Source: Pseudomonas siliginis (GTDB lineage Bacteria; Pseudomonadota; Gammaproteobacteria; Pseudomonadales; Pseudomonadaceae). Taken from it: 64,000 nucleotides of DNA. The notes under the pieces were generated by a model that was not told the origin of the DNA, did no database searches, and worked only from the letters and a program-made list of their open reading frames with translations. The DNA is taken from positions 407,969-471,968 of the forward strand of contig NZ_JAHSTW010000003.1 in the NCBI RefSeq assembly GCF_019145195.1, read 5' to 3'. The first letter of the stretch is position 1, and every line of letters starts with the position of its first letter. A program made the translations under genes and the position numbers. Shown piece after piece: positions 1-8,454 of this stretch.

Positions 1-522
1 TCGCCCGAAATATTCATCGACTCGTTGAAAGTCGAGGCCTACGCCGTCGCGCAAAGTCTGTCGTTCTGGGTGCCGGGCAGCTACATCGAGGCGCATCGCG
101 GCGGCGAGGTGGTGGTCGCCTACCGTGTTGAACAATGCAGTGGAACGATCCGAACGTCGGAGCCTGCGACGATTTTCATTGGGCCGGCAGTGCGTGCTGA
201 ACTGGCCGCGCCAGATATTGTTGGGGCGATCGATGATGTGCTGTCGGTGAAGGACTCGATAGAGGGGGTTTCCATTCTGATTGAAGACCCGCTGGTGCAG
301 GAAGACGAGTTGGTCTATCTCAAGTGCGATGGTGATTTTTTCAGTCATCGCGATGATCTTGAAATCACTCGGGAGACGGCCGGGCAACCGGTGAGTTTCA
401 TTGTTCCCCATCGGTTCTGGCGCGAGCACCACGGCACGACGGTGGAGATTGCCTACACCATCGAACGTCTGGACGATACCAGTCAGCAATCTGCCGTGAG
501 GCGGATCAGCGTCGTTGCCTAG
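1..522 (+). CDS. 3' end of a repeat-containing hypothetical protein (partial)
   Basis: The reading frame is open to the left edge, so this is only the C-terminal part of a longer protein; a TTG at 25 is unlikely to be the real start. Two copies of a beta-rich unit can be seen, one near codons 20-46 (SFWVPGSYIEAHRGGEVVVAY) and one near codons 131-157 (SFIVPHRFWREHHGTTVEIAY), about 112 codons apart. This suggests tandem Ig-like or similar modules in a surface or secreted protein. I do not recognise the family. It converges on the DAHP synthase gene, with a strong hairpin between them. Confidence 0.7.
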   Translation, partial: SPEIFIDSLKVEAYAVAQSLSFWVPGSYIEAHRGGEVVVAYRVEQCSGTIRTSEPATIFIGPAVRAELAAPDIVGAIDDVLSVKDSIEGVSILIEDPLVQEDELVYLKCDGDFFSHRDDLEITRETAGQPVSFIVPHRFWREHHGTTVEIAYTIERLDDTSQQSAVRRISVVA

Positions 523-535
523 ACCGGGGCGATGA

Positions 536-566
536 GCCCTCCGCGCTCTTGATAGAGCGGGAGGGC
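536..566. terminator. Hairpin between convergent genes
   Basis: A GC-rich stem (GCCCTCC...GGAGGGC with an inner CGCTCT/AGAGCG stem and a TGAT loop) sits between the ends of two convergent genes. There is no clear T-run on either side, so its role as a terminator is inferred from position. Confidence 0.4.
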
Positions 567-575
567 AATCTGCGA

Positions 576-1649
576 TCAGGCTCTGGCTTGTGCCAGGCGC
601 GTAGCAGCGTCGGTCAGCAATTGTTCCGTTGCGCTGAAGCCGAGGCAGCCGTCGGTGATCGATACGCCGTAGCGCAGAGAGCTGCTCAGCGGCTGGCAGC
701 CTTCGAACAGATGGGATTCGAGCATCATGCCAATCAGCGCATGGTTACCATGCAAGCGTTGTTCAAGCACATCGTTGAACACGGCTGGCTGACGCAGTGG
801 ATCCTTGCCGCTGTTGGCATGGCTGCAATCGACCATGATCCGGCTGGGGATCTTCAGGCGGCTGAGCTCGGCGCTGATGTTGGCTACGCTGGTTGCATCG
901 TAGTTCGGCCCTTGATGGCCACCGCGCAGCACAATGTGGGTGTCAGCGTTGCCGGCTGTCTGCACGATCGCCGGATGTCCTTGGCTGTCCACGCCGAAGT
1001 GCCGATGCGGATGGGCTGCCGAGCGCATGGCGTCGACAGCAATGGCGGCGCCGCCGTCGGTGCCGTTCTTGAAGCCCACCGGCATGTTCAGGCCGCTGGC
1101 CATTTCGCGGTGGATTTGCGATTCGGTGGTGCGGGCACCAATGGCCACCCAGCTCAGCAGGTCATCAAAGTAGCTGGCGGCCATGGGTTGCAGGAGTTCG
1201 GTAGCGACCGGTAGTCCGAGCTGGATCATTTCCAGCATCAGTTCGCGCGACAGCGTCAGGCCGGTAGCCATGTCGTCAGTGCCGTCCAGATGCGGATCGT
1301 AGGCCAGACCTTTCCAGCCGACCGTCGTACGCGGCTTTTCGACGTAGGCGCGCATCACCAGCAGCATTTCACTGCTGACATCCTCGGCCAGACGAGCGAG
1401 TTTGCTGGCGTACTCAATCGCTGATTGCGGGTCATGGATAGAGCAGGGGCCAATGATGACCAGCAGGCGTGGGTCTTCACCGTTAAGGATGGCGCGCACC
1501 GCCTGGCGATGAGTGTTGACCTGTTGATGCAGGGAATGGCTGAGTGGCAATTGCTGTTTGAGCTGCAACGAGCTGGGCAGACGCAGGGTCAGCGCCTCGT
1601 TGGCAGAATCGATTGTGGACAGCGGCAAAGCGGAAACTGAAGAGTTCAT
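576..1649 (-). CDS. Class I 3-deoxy-7-phosphoheptulonate (DAHP) synthase
   Basis: This enzyme condenses phosphoenolpyruvate and erythrose-4-phosphate, the first step of the shikimate pathway, in the cytosol. The 357-residue product has the class I hallmarks: GPCSIHD near residue 65, VMRAYVEKPRTTVGWKG, GARTTESQIHREMASG, GFKNGTDG and the metal-binding DCSHANSGKD near residue 270. I chose the ATG at 1649 because an AGGAAG ribosome site precedes it and the length fits the family; an upstream in-frame start would add 29 residues unlike the family. Upstream lie two small aromatic-rich reading frames and an attenuator-type terminator, which implies control by aromatic amino acid supply. I cannot tell whether it is the AroF, AroG or AroH type. 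Confidence 0.93.
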   Translation of the reverse strand: MNSSVSALPLSTIDSANEALTLRLPSSLQLKQQLPLSHSLHQQVNTHRQAVRAILNGEDPRLLVIIGPCSIHDPQSAIEYASKLARLAEDVSSEMLLVMRAYVEKPRTTVGWKGLAYDPHLDGTDDMATGLTLSRELMLEMIQLGLPVATELLQPMAASYFDDLLSWVAIGARTTESQIHREMASGLNMPVGFKNGTDGGAAIAVDAMRSAAHPHRHFGVDSQGHPAIVQTAGNADTHIVLRGGHQGPNYDATSVANISAELSRLKIPSRIMVDCSHANSGKDPLRQPAVFNDVLEQRLHGNHALIGMMLESHLFEGCQPLSSSLRYGVSITDGCLGFSATEQLLTDAATRLAQARA

Positions 1650-1696
1650 GTTCGGTCTTCCTGGGCGGATGGCGGGTCTTTCCCGCGCAATCGGCC

Positions 1697-1849
1697 CTAC
1701 TGGGGTGTTCGACAAATGGCCGTACTGACTAGGCATGTGTGTTTGCCACCTGTGGGTGACCGATCGGAGGCGGCAGGCTGTCCCGAGCGGAGGCTGGTAA
1801 ATCGCCAGGCGCTGAAGCTGTCGTAACGGTAATAAGTGGCGTAGTTCAT
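1697..1849 (-). CDS. Small Tyr-rich reading frame between attenuator and DAHP synthase
   Basis: This 50-codon frame starts at an ATG preceded by GAGGAA at good spacing. Its N-terminus is MNYATYYRYDSFSAWRF, with four Tyr, two Phe and one Trp in 17 residues. It lies downstream of the terminator hairpin and ends 47 bases before the DAHP synthase start. It could be a second leader peptide coupling translation to tyrosine supply, or a small protein in its own right. The ribosome site and aromatic-rich start are visible; the function is inference. Confidence 0.5.
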   Translation of the reverse strand: MNYATYYRYDSFSAWRFTSLRSGQPAASDRSPTGGKHTCLVSTAICRTPQ

Positions 1850-1895
1850 GGTGTATTCCTCAAAATGTGGTGTGTCGCTGAAAGTGATGGGCCTG

Positions 1896-1934
1896 AAAAA
1901 ACAAAACCCCCGGTCGGGAGGCCGACCGGGGGTT
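1896..1934 (-). terminator. Attenuator terminator upstream of the DAHP synthase gene
   Basis: Read on the minus strand, a 13-bp perfect stem (AACCCCCGGTCGG pairing with CCGACCGGGGGTT, 4-base loop) is followed by the T-rich run TTTTGTTTTTT. It lies 48 bases after the stop of the aromatic-rich leader peptide and before the biosynthetic gene, the geometry of a ribosome-controlled attenuator. Confidence 0.85.
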
Positions 1935-1981
1935 GAGAAATCTCTGGTAGGCGACCCGTTATCATGGGCGCCGTTTGGGTA

Positions 1982-2110
1982 TCAGGCGCGCCAGTGGCTA
2001 AACCAATACCCAAAATAAAAATTGTCTGGAGCGCAAGTGTGATTCACCCGGGCAGCCGCAACCGAGCGCAGGGCGCTGGTGGTGCAAGACTGTGGAAGGG
2101 TGTTGAACAT
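1982..2110 (-). CDS. Aromatic-rich attenuator leader peptide
   Basis: This 42-residue frame begins with an ATG preceded by GGAG. Residues 31-40 read FYFGYWFSHW: three Phe, two Tyr and two Trp codons in ten. Such a cluster, followed at once by a stop and then by an intrinsic terminator, is the signature of a leader peptide on which a ribosome stalls when aminoacyl-tRNA is scarce. Because all three aromatics are present, control may respond to Phe, Tyr and Trp together. It is too short for ordinary gene callers. The alternative antiterminator pairing was not worked out. Confidence 0.8.
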   Translation of the reverse strand: MFNTLPQSCTTSALRSVAAARVNHTCAPDNFYFGYWFSHWRA

Positions 2111-2254
2111 GCGCTGTCTCCGTTGAATGCGCCGAGCTTACTCGACGCTGATACGCATCAGCAATCAGAAAATGCTATTGCCCGCCGCTCAAAACGCCTA
2201 TCACTGGCAAACCATGCGGGTGAAGGGCAACTTTGCAGTCATGGAGAAAGCTGA

Positions 2255-2698
2255 ATGAGTTATCGAATCCGGCATGCCACCCGTGATGATCTTGCTTTTG
2301 CGCGGGATCTGACCTGTCGCAACATGCTGCGCTATTACATTGACCACGACCTGTTGTGGCAGGACGAGGCGTTCGACGCAGGCTGGCAGTATCGTGACAA
2401 CTGGATGATCCTTCAGGATGAACTGCTGATCGGCTTTGTCAGTCTGAGCCAGGATGCGCGAGCGCTGTACATACGCGAATTGCAGATTGATCATCCGTGG
2501 CAAGGGCAGGGCGCCGGTTCCTGGGCCATTGATCAGGTTATCCAGATGGCTCGTCAGGCAAGGCGACCGGCACTGCGGCTGACAGTGTTTGACAATAACC
2601 CGGCACAAGAACTGTATGCACGCAAAGGACTGCGCATGGTGGGCAGGGATGAGTGTTTCCTCAGGATGCAACTCGATTTGAGTACAGCTGTGCTCTGA
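2255..2698 (+). CDS. GNAT-family N-acetyltransferase
   Basis: The 147-residue product has the GNAT fold pattern: an N-terminal IRHATRDDLAFARDL segment, a central beta strand LYIRELQIDHPWQGQGAGSW (acetyl-CoA pyrophosphate loop of the Q/RxxGxG/A type, here QGQGAG near residue 86), and the C-terminal NNPAQELYARKGLRMVG segment typical of the family. It should transfer an acetyl group from acetyl-CoA to an unknown small molecule or protein amine. GGAG precedes the ATG. It stands alone upstream of gacA; the substrate cannot be inferred. Confidence 0.88.
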   Translation: MSYRIRHATRDDLAFARDLTCRNMLRYYIDHDLLWQDEAFDAGWQYRDNWMILQDELLIGFVSLSQDARALYIRELQIDHPWQGQGAGSWAIDQVIQMARQARRPALRLTVFDNNPAQELYARKGLRMVGRDECFLRMQLDLSTAVL

Positions 2699-2825
2699 AA
2701 CCCACGGCCGGCAAGCCCTGAATGATGAATTGAAACTTTTTAAATGCGGCTTTCCGCTAGGTCTGTCTGGCACTTTTTGCTAAGGTGTCCGGCATCCCAA
2801 TAAGACCATATCGCGAGGTGTCTGC

Positions 2826-3467
2826 TTGATTAGGGTGCTAGTGGTCGACGACCATGATCTCGTTCGCACAGGCATTACACGAATGCTGGCCGATATCGAT
2901 GGCCTGCAAGTGGTGGGTCAGGCCGAGTCAGGTGAAGAGTCCCTGATCAAGGCCCGTGAATTGAAGCCTGACGTAGTGCTCATGGACGTCAAGATGCCCG
3001 GCATTGGCGGCCTCGAAGCCACGCGGAAGCTGCTGCGCAGCCACCCGGACATCAAGGTGGTTGCCGTTACGGTGTGCGAGGAAGACCCTTTCCCGACGCG
3101 TTTGCTGCAGGCCGGGGCGGCTGGTTATCTGACCAAGGGCGCGGGTCTGCCGGAAATGGTTCAGGCCATTCGTCTGGTCTTCGCCGGGCAGCGCTACATC
3201 AGTCCGCAGATCGCTCAGCAGTTGGCAATCAAATCATTCCAGCCCACCAATGATTCGCCGTTCGATGCGTTGTCCGAGCGGGAAATCCAGATTGCGTTGA
3301 TGATTGTCGGTTGCCAGAAGGTCCAGATCATTTCCGACAAGTTGTGCCTGTCGCCGAAAACCGTGAATACCTACCGCTACCGCATTTTCGAGAAGCTTTC
3401 GATCAGCAGCGACGTCGAGTTGACACTGCTCGCGGTGCGTCACGGCATGGTGGATGCCAGCGCCTGA
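2826..3467 (+). CDS. gacA: Response regulator GacA
   Basis: This 213-residue NarL/FixJ-type regulator is the output of the GacS/GacA system, which in pseudomonads drives small RNAs that titrate RsmA/RsmE and so controls secondary metabolism. The receiver domain has the acidic pair near residues 8-9 (VVDDHD), the phosphoacceptor Asp in LMDVKMPG near residue 54, and the conserved Lys in LTKGAG. The C-terminal LuxR-type helix-turn-helix includes [14 protein letters not shown] and [17 protein letters not shown]. The start is TTG, preceded by GAGG. uvrC follows after two bases, the arrangement known from Pseudomonas. Confidence 0.97.
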   Translation: MIRVLVVDDHDLVRTGITRMLADIDGLQVVGQAESGEESLIKARELKPDVVLMDVKMPGIGGLEATRKLLRSHPDIKVVAVTVCEEDPFPTRLLQAGAAGYLTKGAGLPEMVQAIRLVFAGQRYISPQIAQQLAIKSFQPTNDSPFDALSEREIQIALMIVGCQKVQIISDKLCLSPKTVNTYRYRIFEKLSISSDVELTLLAVRHGMVDASA

Positions 3468-3469
3468 CC

Positions 3470-5293
3470 ATGACCGAGACATTTGATTCCAGTGCTTTCC
3501 TGTCGACCGTCAGCGGTCGGCCCGGCGTCTATCGCATGTTCGACAGCGAAGCGCGCCTGCTCTATGTCGGCAAAGCGAAAAACCTGAAGAAACGTCTGGC
3601 GAGCTACTTTCGCAAGACCGGGCTGGCGCCGAAGACGGCTGCACTGGTCGGCCGTATCGCTCAGGTCGAGACGACCATCACCGCCAACGAAACCGAAGCG
3701 CTGCTGCTGGAACAGACGCTGATCAAGGAGTGGCGTCCGCCGTACAACATCCTGCTGCGCGACGATAAATCCTATCCGTATGTGTTTCTCTCCGACGGAC
3801 AGTTTCCGCGCCTGAGCATCCATCGCGGGGCAAAAAAGGCCAAGGGCAAGTATTTCGGCCCATATCCGAGTGCCGGTGCCATACGCGAAAGCCTGAGCAT
3901 CCTGCAAAAAACCTTTTTCGTTCGCCAGTGCGAAGACAGCTATTACAGGAACCGTACCCGTCCGTGCCTGCAATACCAGATCAAACGCTGCAAGGCGCCG
4001 TGCGTGGGGTTGGTCGAGCCTGACGTCTACGCCGAAGACGTGCGCCACTCGGTGATGTTCCTCGAAGGTCGCAGCCATGCGCTGACCAACGAGCTGTCCA
4101 CCGCGATGGAAGAGGCAGCGATCAATCTCGAATTTGAACGCGCGGCCGAATTGCGCGACCAGATCGCTTTGCTGCGCCGCGTGCAGGACCAGCAGAGCAT
4201 GGAAGGCGGAACCGGCGATATCGACGTTATTGCCGCATTCGTCAACCCCGGCGGCGCCTGCGTCCACCTGATCAGCGTGCGCGGCGGGCGAGTGCTGGGC
4301 AGCAAGAATTTCTTCCCGCAGGTCGGCATCGAGGAAGATGTTTCCGAAGTCATGGCGGCGTTTCTCGGCCAGTACTACATCAGCAGCCCCGAGCGGGATT
4401 TGCCGAGCGAACTGATCGTCAACGTGGTTCATGAAGATTTCCCAGCGCTGATCGAAGGGATTCATACCTTGCGCGGCCGCGAATTGGCCATCAGTCACCG
4501 GGTGCGCGGTACCCGTGCGCGCTGGCAGCAACTGGCAGTGACCAACGCTGAGCAAGCCTTGGGCGCGCGTCTGGCCAACCGTCAGCACACCGCCGCGCGA
4601 TTCGACGCGCTGGCCGAAGTGCTGAATCTGGATGAGCCGCCGCAACGCCTGGAATGCTATGACATCAGTCATTCCAGCGGCGAAGCCACTGTGGCCTCGT
4701 GCGTGGTGTTCGGGCCGGAAGGCGCGATCAAGTCGGATTACCGCCGCTACAACATCGAAGGCGTCACCGCCGGCGACGATTACGCGGCCATGCACCAGGC
4801 ACTGACCCGCCGGTTCAGCAAACTCAAGGACGGCGAGGGCAAGTTGCCGGACATCCTGCTGGTCGACGGTGGCAAGGGTCAATTGTCGATGGCCCGTGAT
4901 GTGCTCAACGAATTGGCCGTGCCGGATCTGATCCTGTTGGGCGTCGCCAAAGGCGCCACGCGCAAGGCCGGTTTCGAAACGTTGTATCTGAATGATGCAG
5001 CGCACGAGTTCACCTTGCGCGGCGATTCGCCCGCGTTGCACCTGATTCAGCAGATCCGCGATGAGGCGCACCGCTTCGCAATCACGGGCCATCGCGCCCG
5101 TCGCGGCAAGACCCGCCGAACCTCAACGCTGGAAGGCGTGGCAGGTGTAGGGCCGACCCGCCGCCGTGACCTGTTGAAACATTTTGGTGGATTGCAGGAG
5201 CTGTCTCGTGCAAGCATCGAAGAGATCGCCAAAGCCCCGGGGATCAGTAAAAAGCTCGCTGAGTCGATTTATGCGAACCTGCATAGTGAGTAG
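3470..5293 (+). CDS. uvrC: UvrABC system protein C
   Basis: UvrC makes the dual incisions of nucleotide excision repair with UvrA and UvrB. The 607-residue protein shows the GIY-YIG nuclease domain at the N-terminus (PGVYRMF...[12 protein letters not shown]), a UVR motif near residue 210 ([16 protein letters not shown]), the central RNase H-like endonuclease domain ([31 protein letters not shown]), and C-terminal helix-hairpin-helix repeats ([18 protein letters not shown]). The ATG two bases after gacA gives the family length; in-frame starts inside gacA are rejected. It is almost certainly co-transcribed with gacA. Confidence 0.97.
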   Translation: MTETFDSSAFLSTVSGRPGVYRMFDSEARLLYVGKAKNLKKRLASYFRKTGLAPKTAALVGRIAQVETTITANETEALLLEQTLIKEWRPPYNILLRDDKSYPYVFLSDGQFPRLSIHRGAKKAKGKYFGPYPSAGAIRESLSILQKTFFVRQCEDSYYRNRTRPCLQYQIKRCKAPCVGLVEPDVYAEDVRHSVMFLEGRSHALTNELSTAMEEAAINLEFERAAELRDQIALLRRVQDQQSMEGGTGDIDVIAAFVNPGGACVHLISVRGGRVLGSKNFFPQVGIEEDVSEVMAAFLGQYYISSPERDLPSELIVNVVHEDFPALIEGIHTLRGRELAISHRVRGTRARWQQLAVTNAEQALGARLANRQHTAARFDALAEVLNLDEPPQRLECYDISHSSGEATVASCVVFGPEGAIKSDYRRYNIEGVTAGDDYAAMHQALTRRFSKLKDGEGKLPDILLVDGGKGQLSMARDVLNELAVPDLILLGVAKGATRKAGFETLYLNDAAHEFTLRGDSPALHLIQQIRDEAHRFAITGHRARRGKTRRTSTLEGVAGVGPTRRRDLLKHFGGLQELSRASIEEIAKAPGISKKLAESIYANLHSE

Positions 5294-5325
5294 AATGCCC
5301 CTTCACCTCGTAGCCAGTTGTGCCG

Positions 5326-5886
5326 ATGAATATCCCTAATCTGATTACCGTTCTACGCGTCCTGCTCATCCCGATCTTTATTTTGCTGTTCTATCTGCCC
5401 TACGAATGGAGTTACATGGCCTCCGCTTCGGTGTTCGCCTTCGCGGCCGCAACGGACTGGCTCGATGGTTATCTGGCGCGCCGACTGGAGCAAAGCACAC
5501 CGTTCGGGGCCTTCCTCGATCCGGTCGCCGACAAGCTGATGGTCGCTGTTGCCCTGGTCTTGCTGGTACAGGAACACGGCAATCTCTGGCTCACGCTGCC
5601 AGCGGCGGTCATCATCGGTCGCGAGATCGTGATTTCGGCCCTGCGCGAATGGATGGCCGAACTCGGCGCACGAGCGCAGGTGGCCGTTTCCAATCTCGGC
5701 AAATGGAAAACCGCTGCGCAGATGCTCGCGCTGGTGATTCTGCTGGCTCATCCAAAGGCCTTCAGCTTCTGGGTTGTGCTCGGTTATACGCTGCTGATCG
5801 TATCGGCAGGGCTGACCCTGTGGTCGATGGTTCAGTACCTTCGCGCCGCCTGGCCGCACCTGAAGACCGATGTCGAAAAGAAATAA
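5326..5886 (+). CDS. pgsA: CDP-diacylglycerol-glycerol-3-phosphate 3-phosphatidyltransferase
   Basis: PgsA forms phosphatidylglycerol phosphate in the inner membrane. The CDP-alcohol phosphotransferase motif is complete: [20 protein letters not shown] followed by LDPVADK near residues 45-70. Four to five hydrophobic segments span the 186 residues. The ATG at 5326 ([11 protein letters not shown]) matches the family start better than a GTG six bases upstream. It closes the gacA-uvrC-pgsA run and is followed by a tRNA promoter. Confidence 0.96.
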   Translation: MNIPNLITVLRVLLIPIFILLFYLPYEWSYMASASVFAFAAATDWLDGYLARRLEQSTPFGAFLDPVADKLMVAVALVLLVQEHGNLWLTLPAAVIIGREIVISALREWMAELGARAQVAVSNLGKWKTAAQMLALVILLAHPKAFSFWVVLGYTLLIVSAGLTLWSMVQYLRAAWPHLKTDVEKK

Positions 5887-5906
5887 AAGTTTTTTGAATC
5901 AAGGGG

Positions 5907-5934
5907 TTGACGGGGCATCTTAATTCTATAGAAT
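5907..5934 (+). promoter_or_regulatory. Probable sigma70 promoter of the tRNA cluster
   Basis: TTGACG (5907-5912), a 16-base spacer and TAGAAT (5929-5934) place a start just before the tRNA-Gly gene at 5947. Confidence 0.7.
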
Positions 5935-5946
5935 GCGCCACACCAA

Positions 5947-6022
<76 letters not shown>

Positions 6023-6068
6023 ATTTGTACAGTGTTTGTTGTTGCGCTACTGACAGCAAATACTTTGA

Positions 6069-6142
6069 GGCCGAGTAGCAAAATGGTTATGCAGTGGATT
6101 GCAAATCCACCTACGCCGGTTCGATTCCGACCTCGGCCTCCA
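6069..6142 (+). tRNA. tRNA-Cys (anticodon GCA)
   Basis: 74 bases with encoded CCA. The acceptor GGCCGAG pairs with CTCGGCC, the anticodon arm reads GTGGATTGCAAATCCAC (GCA), and the T-loop is TTCGATT. Confidence 0.97.
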
Positions 6143-6149
6143 CTATCAA

Positions 6150-6184
6150 AAACCCCGTAGATCAATGATCTACGGGGTTTTTTG
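6150..6184 (+). terminator. Terminator after tRNA-Cys
   Basis: A 13-bp perfect stem (AACCCCGTAGATC with GATCTACGGGGTT) and a T-run end the Gly-Cys transcript. A decayed copy of this element appears near 7047-7105. Confidence 0.9.
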
Positions 6185-6228
6185 TTGCTTGTGGAAAAAG
6201 TGTGGTTTTCCGCATCGTTTGTGTAGGG

Positions 6229-6768
6229 TCACTCAGTCAGACACGCTCCGGTCTTGATATGGCTGGCGCCTTCCACCGTCAGATTCGAGAAAAAGATGCA
6301 GCCAATAAGGCGTGCGAATAACGTCAGTGTGTCCGCAAGATCCGGGTTATCAAACAGAACGGCCCTTGAATCCAGAGCACAGAGGGCACCCCAGAGTCTT
6401 CCGTCCGGCAGGAAAACAGGCGCGCCTGCGTAGCTTTCAATTGAATACTGCTTCACCACAGGACGTGACGAAAGTCGTCCATCCTTGCTGATTTGTGGAA
6501 GGAAGAGGGCTTGAGGATTTCGTCGAAACTCACTGCAGAGCGTAGTTTCCAGATCCAGCGTATCGCCTACGTTTATTCCCAGTTCAATCGGATCGTATGC
6601 CGAACAGACGATCCATTCCGTTTCCGTGAATTTTGCGATTCCGGCAAAGCGTGTACCGGTCAGACGGGTGACAAGCTGCAGGATATTGGTGGTCGCTTCG
6701 ATCTCGGCGATCGCCGAGCGCTCCTCTTGGCTTAAAGACGCTTTTAGAACGGTGTCACTCATTTGCAT
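6229..6768 (-). CDS. GAF-domain protein
   Basis: This is a 179-residue stand-alone GAF domain. Visible features are the N-terminal helix AIAEIEATTNILQLVTRLTG, the sensor core FAGIAKFTETEWIVCSAYD, and the SYAGAPVFLPDGRLWGALCALD block (near residues 112-133) found in bacteriophytochrome-like GAF proteins. No output domain is attached. It may bind a small molecule or chromophore; no ligand can be named. An AGGAGA site precedes the ATG at 6768. The gene lies between tRNA-Cys and a degenerate copy of the tRNA-Cys 3' end, so it may be the remnant of an old insertion. Confidence 0.82.
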   Translation of the reverse strand: MQMSDTVLKASLSQEERSAIAEIEATTNILQLVTRLTGTRFAGIAKFTETEWIVCSAYDPIELGINVGDTLDLETTLCSEFRRNPQALFLPQISKDGRLSSRPVVKQYSIESYAGAPVFLPDGRLWGALCALDSRAVLFDNPDLADTLTLFARLIGCIFFSNLTVEGASHIKTGACLTE

Positions 6769-7044
6769 GGAATCAAATCTCCTGATTGCTTGTACATCCC
6801 TGAGCTCTGCTCTGGTGACGTTCTGTGCGGCGTGATCGTGGTTGAAGGGGGGCGTGCTGATACCCTTTGATTATTGACTTCGGCGCCAACCTTTAGCGTA
6901 GACATCCCGTCCAGAATTGGGTTTCCTGCTCATAATCTCAATCGATGAAACATCTGTCACCCGTGCAGCTAAGGTGATAGTGAGCATCTGAATCTTTTGA
7001 GTTTATCGCCCCAATTTCCAGTCTGGTTGCTGCGATTTGCCACT

Positions 7045-7105
7045 AACCTCGGCCTCTACTTCAAGCAAACTCCGTAGCTCCCTGATTTCTGAGGCTTTTT
7101 GATTT
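7045..7105 (+). repeat. Decayed copy of the tRNA-Cys 3' end and its terminator
   Basis: CCTCGGCCTC-TACT-TCAA-(A)CTCCGTAG-CTC... followed by a T-run matches, with many substitutions, the 3' end of tRNA-Cys plus its terminator at 6131-6184. The rest of the 6769-7252 interval holds no gene I can support. The best reading is an old attachment-site duplicate left by an element once inserted at tRNA-Cys. Confidence 0.5.
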
Positions 7106-7252
7106 TCCGCGGTCAGCAATATTTAGTTCTCAAATCGCGCACTCCAAACTTGCTTCACCGGGACGTGATGTATATATTCCCCGCTCGGCTTTTCAAGCGG
7201 TCATCCTGTCAGGATCCAACCGCAAGGCTGAACAGAGCAACACCGCGCTACC

Positions 7253-7339
7253 GCCCGAATGGCGAAACTGGTAGACGCATGGGACTTAAAATCCCCCGCT
7301 CGTAAGGGCGTGCCGGTTCGATTCCGGCTTCGGGCACCA
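7253..7339 (+). tRNA. tRNA-Leu (anticodon UAA), prophage attachment gene
   Basis: 87 bases with encoded CCA. The acceptor GCCCGAA pairs with TTCGGGC, the anticodon arm GGGACTTAAAATCCC shows TAA, the long variable arm is CCGCTCGTAAGGGCG-like, and the T-loop is TTCGATT. The 3' 59 bases are repeated at 61728-61786, so the tRNA is kept intact with a 3' half supplied by the phage. Confidence 0.97.
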
Positions 7340-7340
7340 T
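7281..7340 (+). repeat. attL core of prophage 1
   Basis: 60 bases, from GGGACTTAAAATC in the anticodon arm to CACCAT just past the tRNA, are identical to 61728-61787. The flanks differ on both sides. Confidence 0.93.
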
Positions 7341-7347
7341 CTTAAAT

Positions 7348-7389
7348 CAAGGGTTTGCGAGCGAAAGCTGATGCAAACCCTTGTTTGTT
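7348..7389 (+). terminator. Hairpin after tRNA-Leu at the prophage left end
   Basis: An 11-bp stem (CAAGGGTTTGC with GCAAACCCTTG) with a 14-base loop is followed by TTTGTTT. It would end tRNA-Leu transcription and also lies at the 3' side of the integrase. A similar but not identical hairpin occurs at 61795-61840. Confidence 0.75.
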
Positions 7390-7391
7390 TC

Positions 7392-7422
7392 TGGTCCGCT
7401 ATTCTGGAGTTGGTCCGCAATT
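7392..7422 (+). promoter_or_regulatory. Candidate integrase arm-type sites (P' side)
   Basis: TGGTCCGCTATT (7392-7403) and TGGTCCGCAATT (7411-7422) are tandem repeats between the att core and integrase. The related TGGGCCGCAAT occurs twice at the other phage end (61615-61687). Their placement fits arm-type binding sites; no binding data are available. Confidence 0.45.
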
Positions 7423-8453
7423 CACTTGGTAGGCATGACTTTTTTGCCTTTTCGATTGCGGATGTACTGCTCGGTCATAACCACCGTCGTATGCCCAAGT
7501 TGATCTCTGGCTTGCAAGATATCGCCACTGGATTCAGCCTTATCGGTACCCGCCTTGGCGCGCAAGTCGCGCATCTGAAATTCAGCTTTCGGCACGCCGG
7601 CCGATTCCCTGGCCAAGTCGAATCTCCTGCGCAACATCGCCACCGTCATCGGTGTGCCGTCCTCTGTAACGATCAGCCGCGTCGAGCGGACCTTGTGTTC
7701 TGACTTGCGGGACATGATTCGATCAATCAAAACCTTCAGCTCCCCCGTTATCTCGATCCGCCGCTTCGCCTTTGTCTTGCCCTGCAACACCCAAATCTGC
7801 CCGTCACGCACGTCGCGCTCATCCATCAGCCGGGTATCTGTTACCCGTTGCCCGGTCAGATAGGCGAGGTCCATTGCGTCTTGCAGGCCCACATCTGCCT
7901 TGTCGTGCACGCGTTTGAACAGCGCATCCTCGACATACGTATCCCGCCCGGTTTCCTTGTTTCCCTTGATGCCGGCGCATGGATTGGCAAGAGACGTATA
8001 ACCCTTGTCCCGAGCGTAATTCCAGATGGCGCTGAGCAGCGCTTTCTCGCGGTTCGCGCGCACCGGCGCGGCCTTGCGCCATGTCAGGTACTGGCGTACG
8101 TGCAACGGCTCGATCGTTTCCAGCGGCGCTGGCGGGTCGTCGAAGAAAGCGATCAGATTCTTCAGCTCGCGCTTGTTGTCAGCCTGGGTCGCCGTGCCTT
8201 TGGTAGGGACGACGTCGACCATGTATTTTTCGGCGACGTAGCGGAACGTGATGACCTTGGCGACCAGATCGGTTGCGGTGCGATCACGCTCAAGCTTCGC
8301 GTACTCCATGATCGCCAAGCCGTAGTCGCTGCCCAGTGGAATTTCCTTTCTGTCTTTGCCGCCCGTGTCGTAGTAGTAGAACACCCGGCCGCTGGCTTTC
8401 TTGCGCTCCCGCAGCCTGGCGATCGAGCCGGGTTTACTTGGTCGTCTTCCCAT
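7422..8453 (-). CDS. int: Tyrosine integrase of prophage 1
   Basis: The 343-residue site-specific recombinase should integrate and excise the phage at the tRNA-Leu 3' end. The N-terminal arm-binding part begins GRRPSKPGSIARLRERK, followed by a SAM-like core-binding domain. In the catalytic domain I see box I YLTGQRVTDTRLM, box II MRDLRAKAGTDKAESS (the usual His is replaced by Arg before DLR), and box III QLGHTTVVMTEQYIR with the nucleophile Tyr near residue 331. The ATG at 8453 overlaps the upstream DUF4224 gene and matches the start of the second integrase at 62911, which has the same length and is clearly homologous. Confidence 0.96.
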   Translation of the reverse strand: MGRRPSKPGSIARLRERKKASGRVFYYYDTGGKDRKEIPLGSDYGLAIMEYAKLERDRTATDLVAKVITFRYVAEKYMVDVVPTKGTATQADNKRELKNLIAFFDDPPAPLETIEPLHVRQYLTWRKAAPVRANREKALLSAIWNYARDKGYTSLANPCAGIKGNKETGRDTYVEDALFKRVHDKADVGLQDAMDLAYLTGQRVTDTRLMDERDVRDGQIWVLQGKTKAKRRIEITGELKVLIDRIMSRKSEHKVRSTRLIVTEDGTPMTVAMLRRRFDLARESAGVPKAEFQMRDLRAKAGTDKAESSGDILQARDQLGHTTVVMTEQYIRNRKGKKVMPTK

Positions 8454-8454
8454 G

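Noticed and set aside
3440..5092. Long antisense frame opposite uvrC
   Set aside because: It is a shadow of a GC-rich gene with codon bias; uvrC has all family domains in its own frame.
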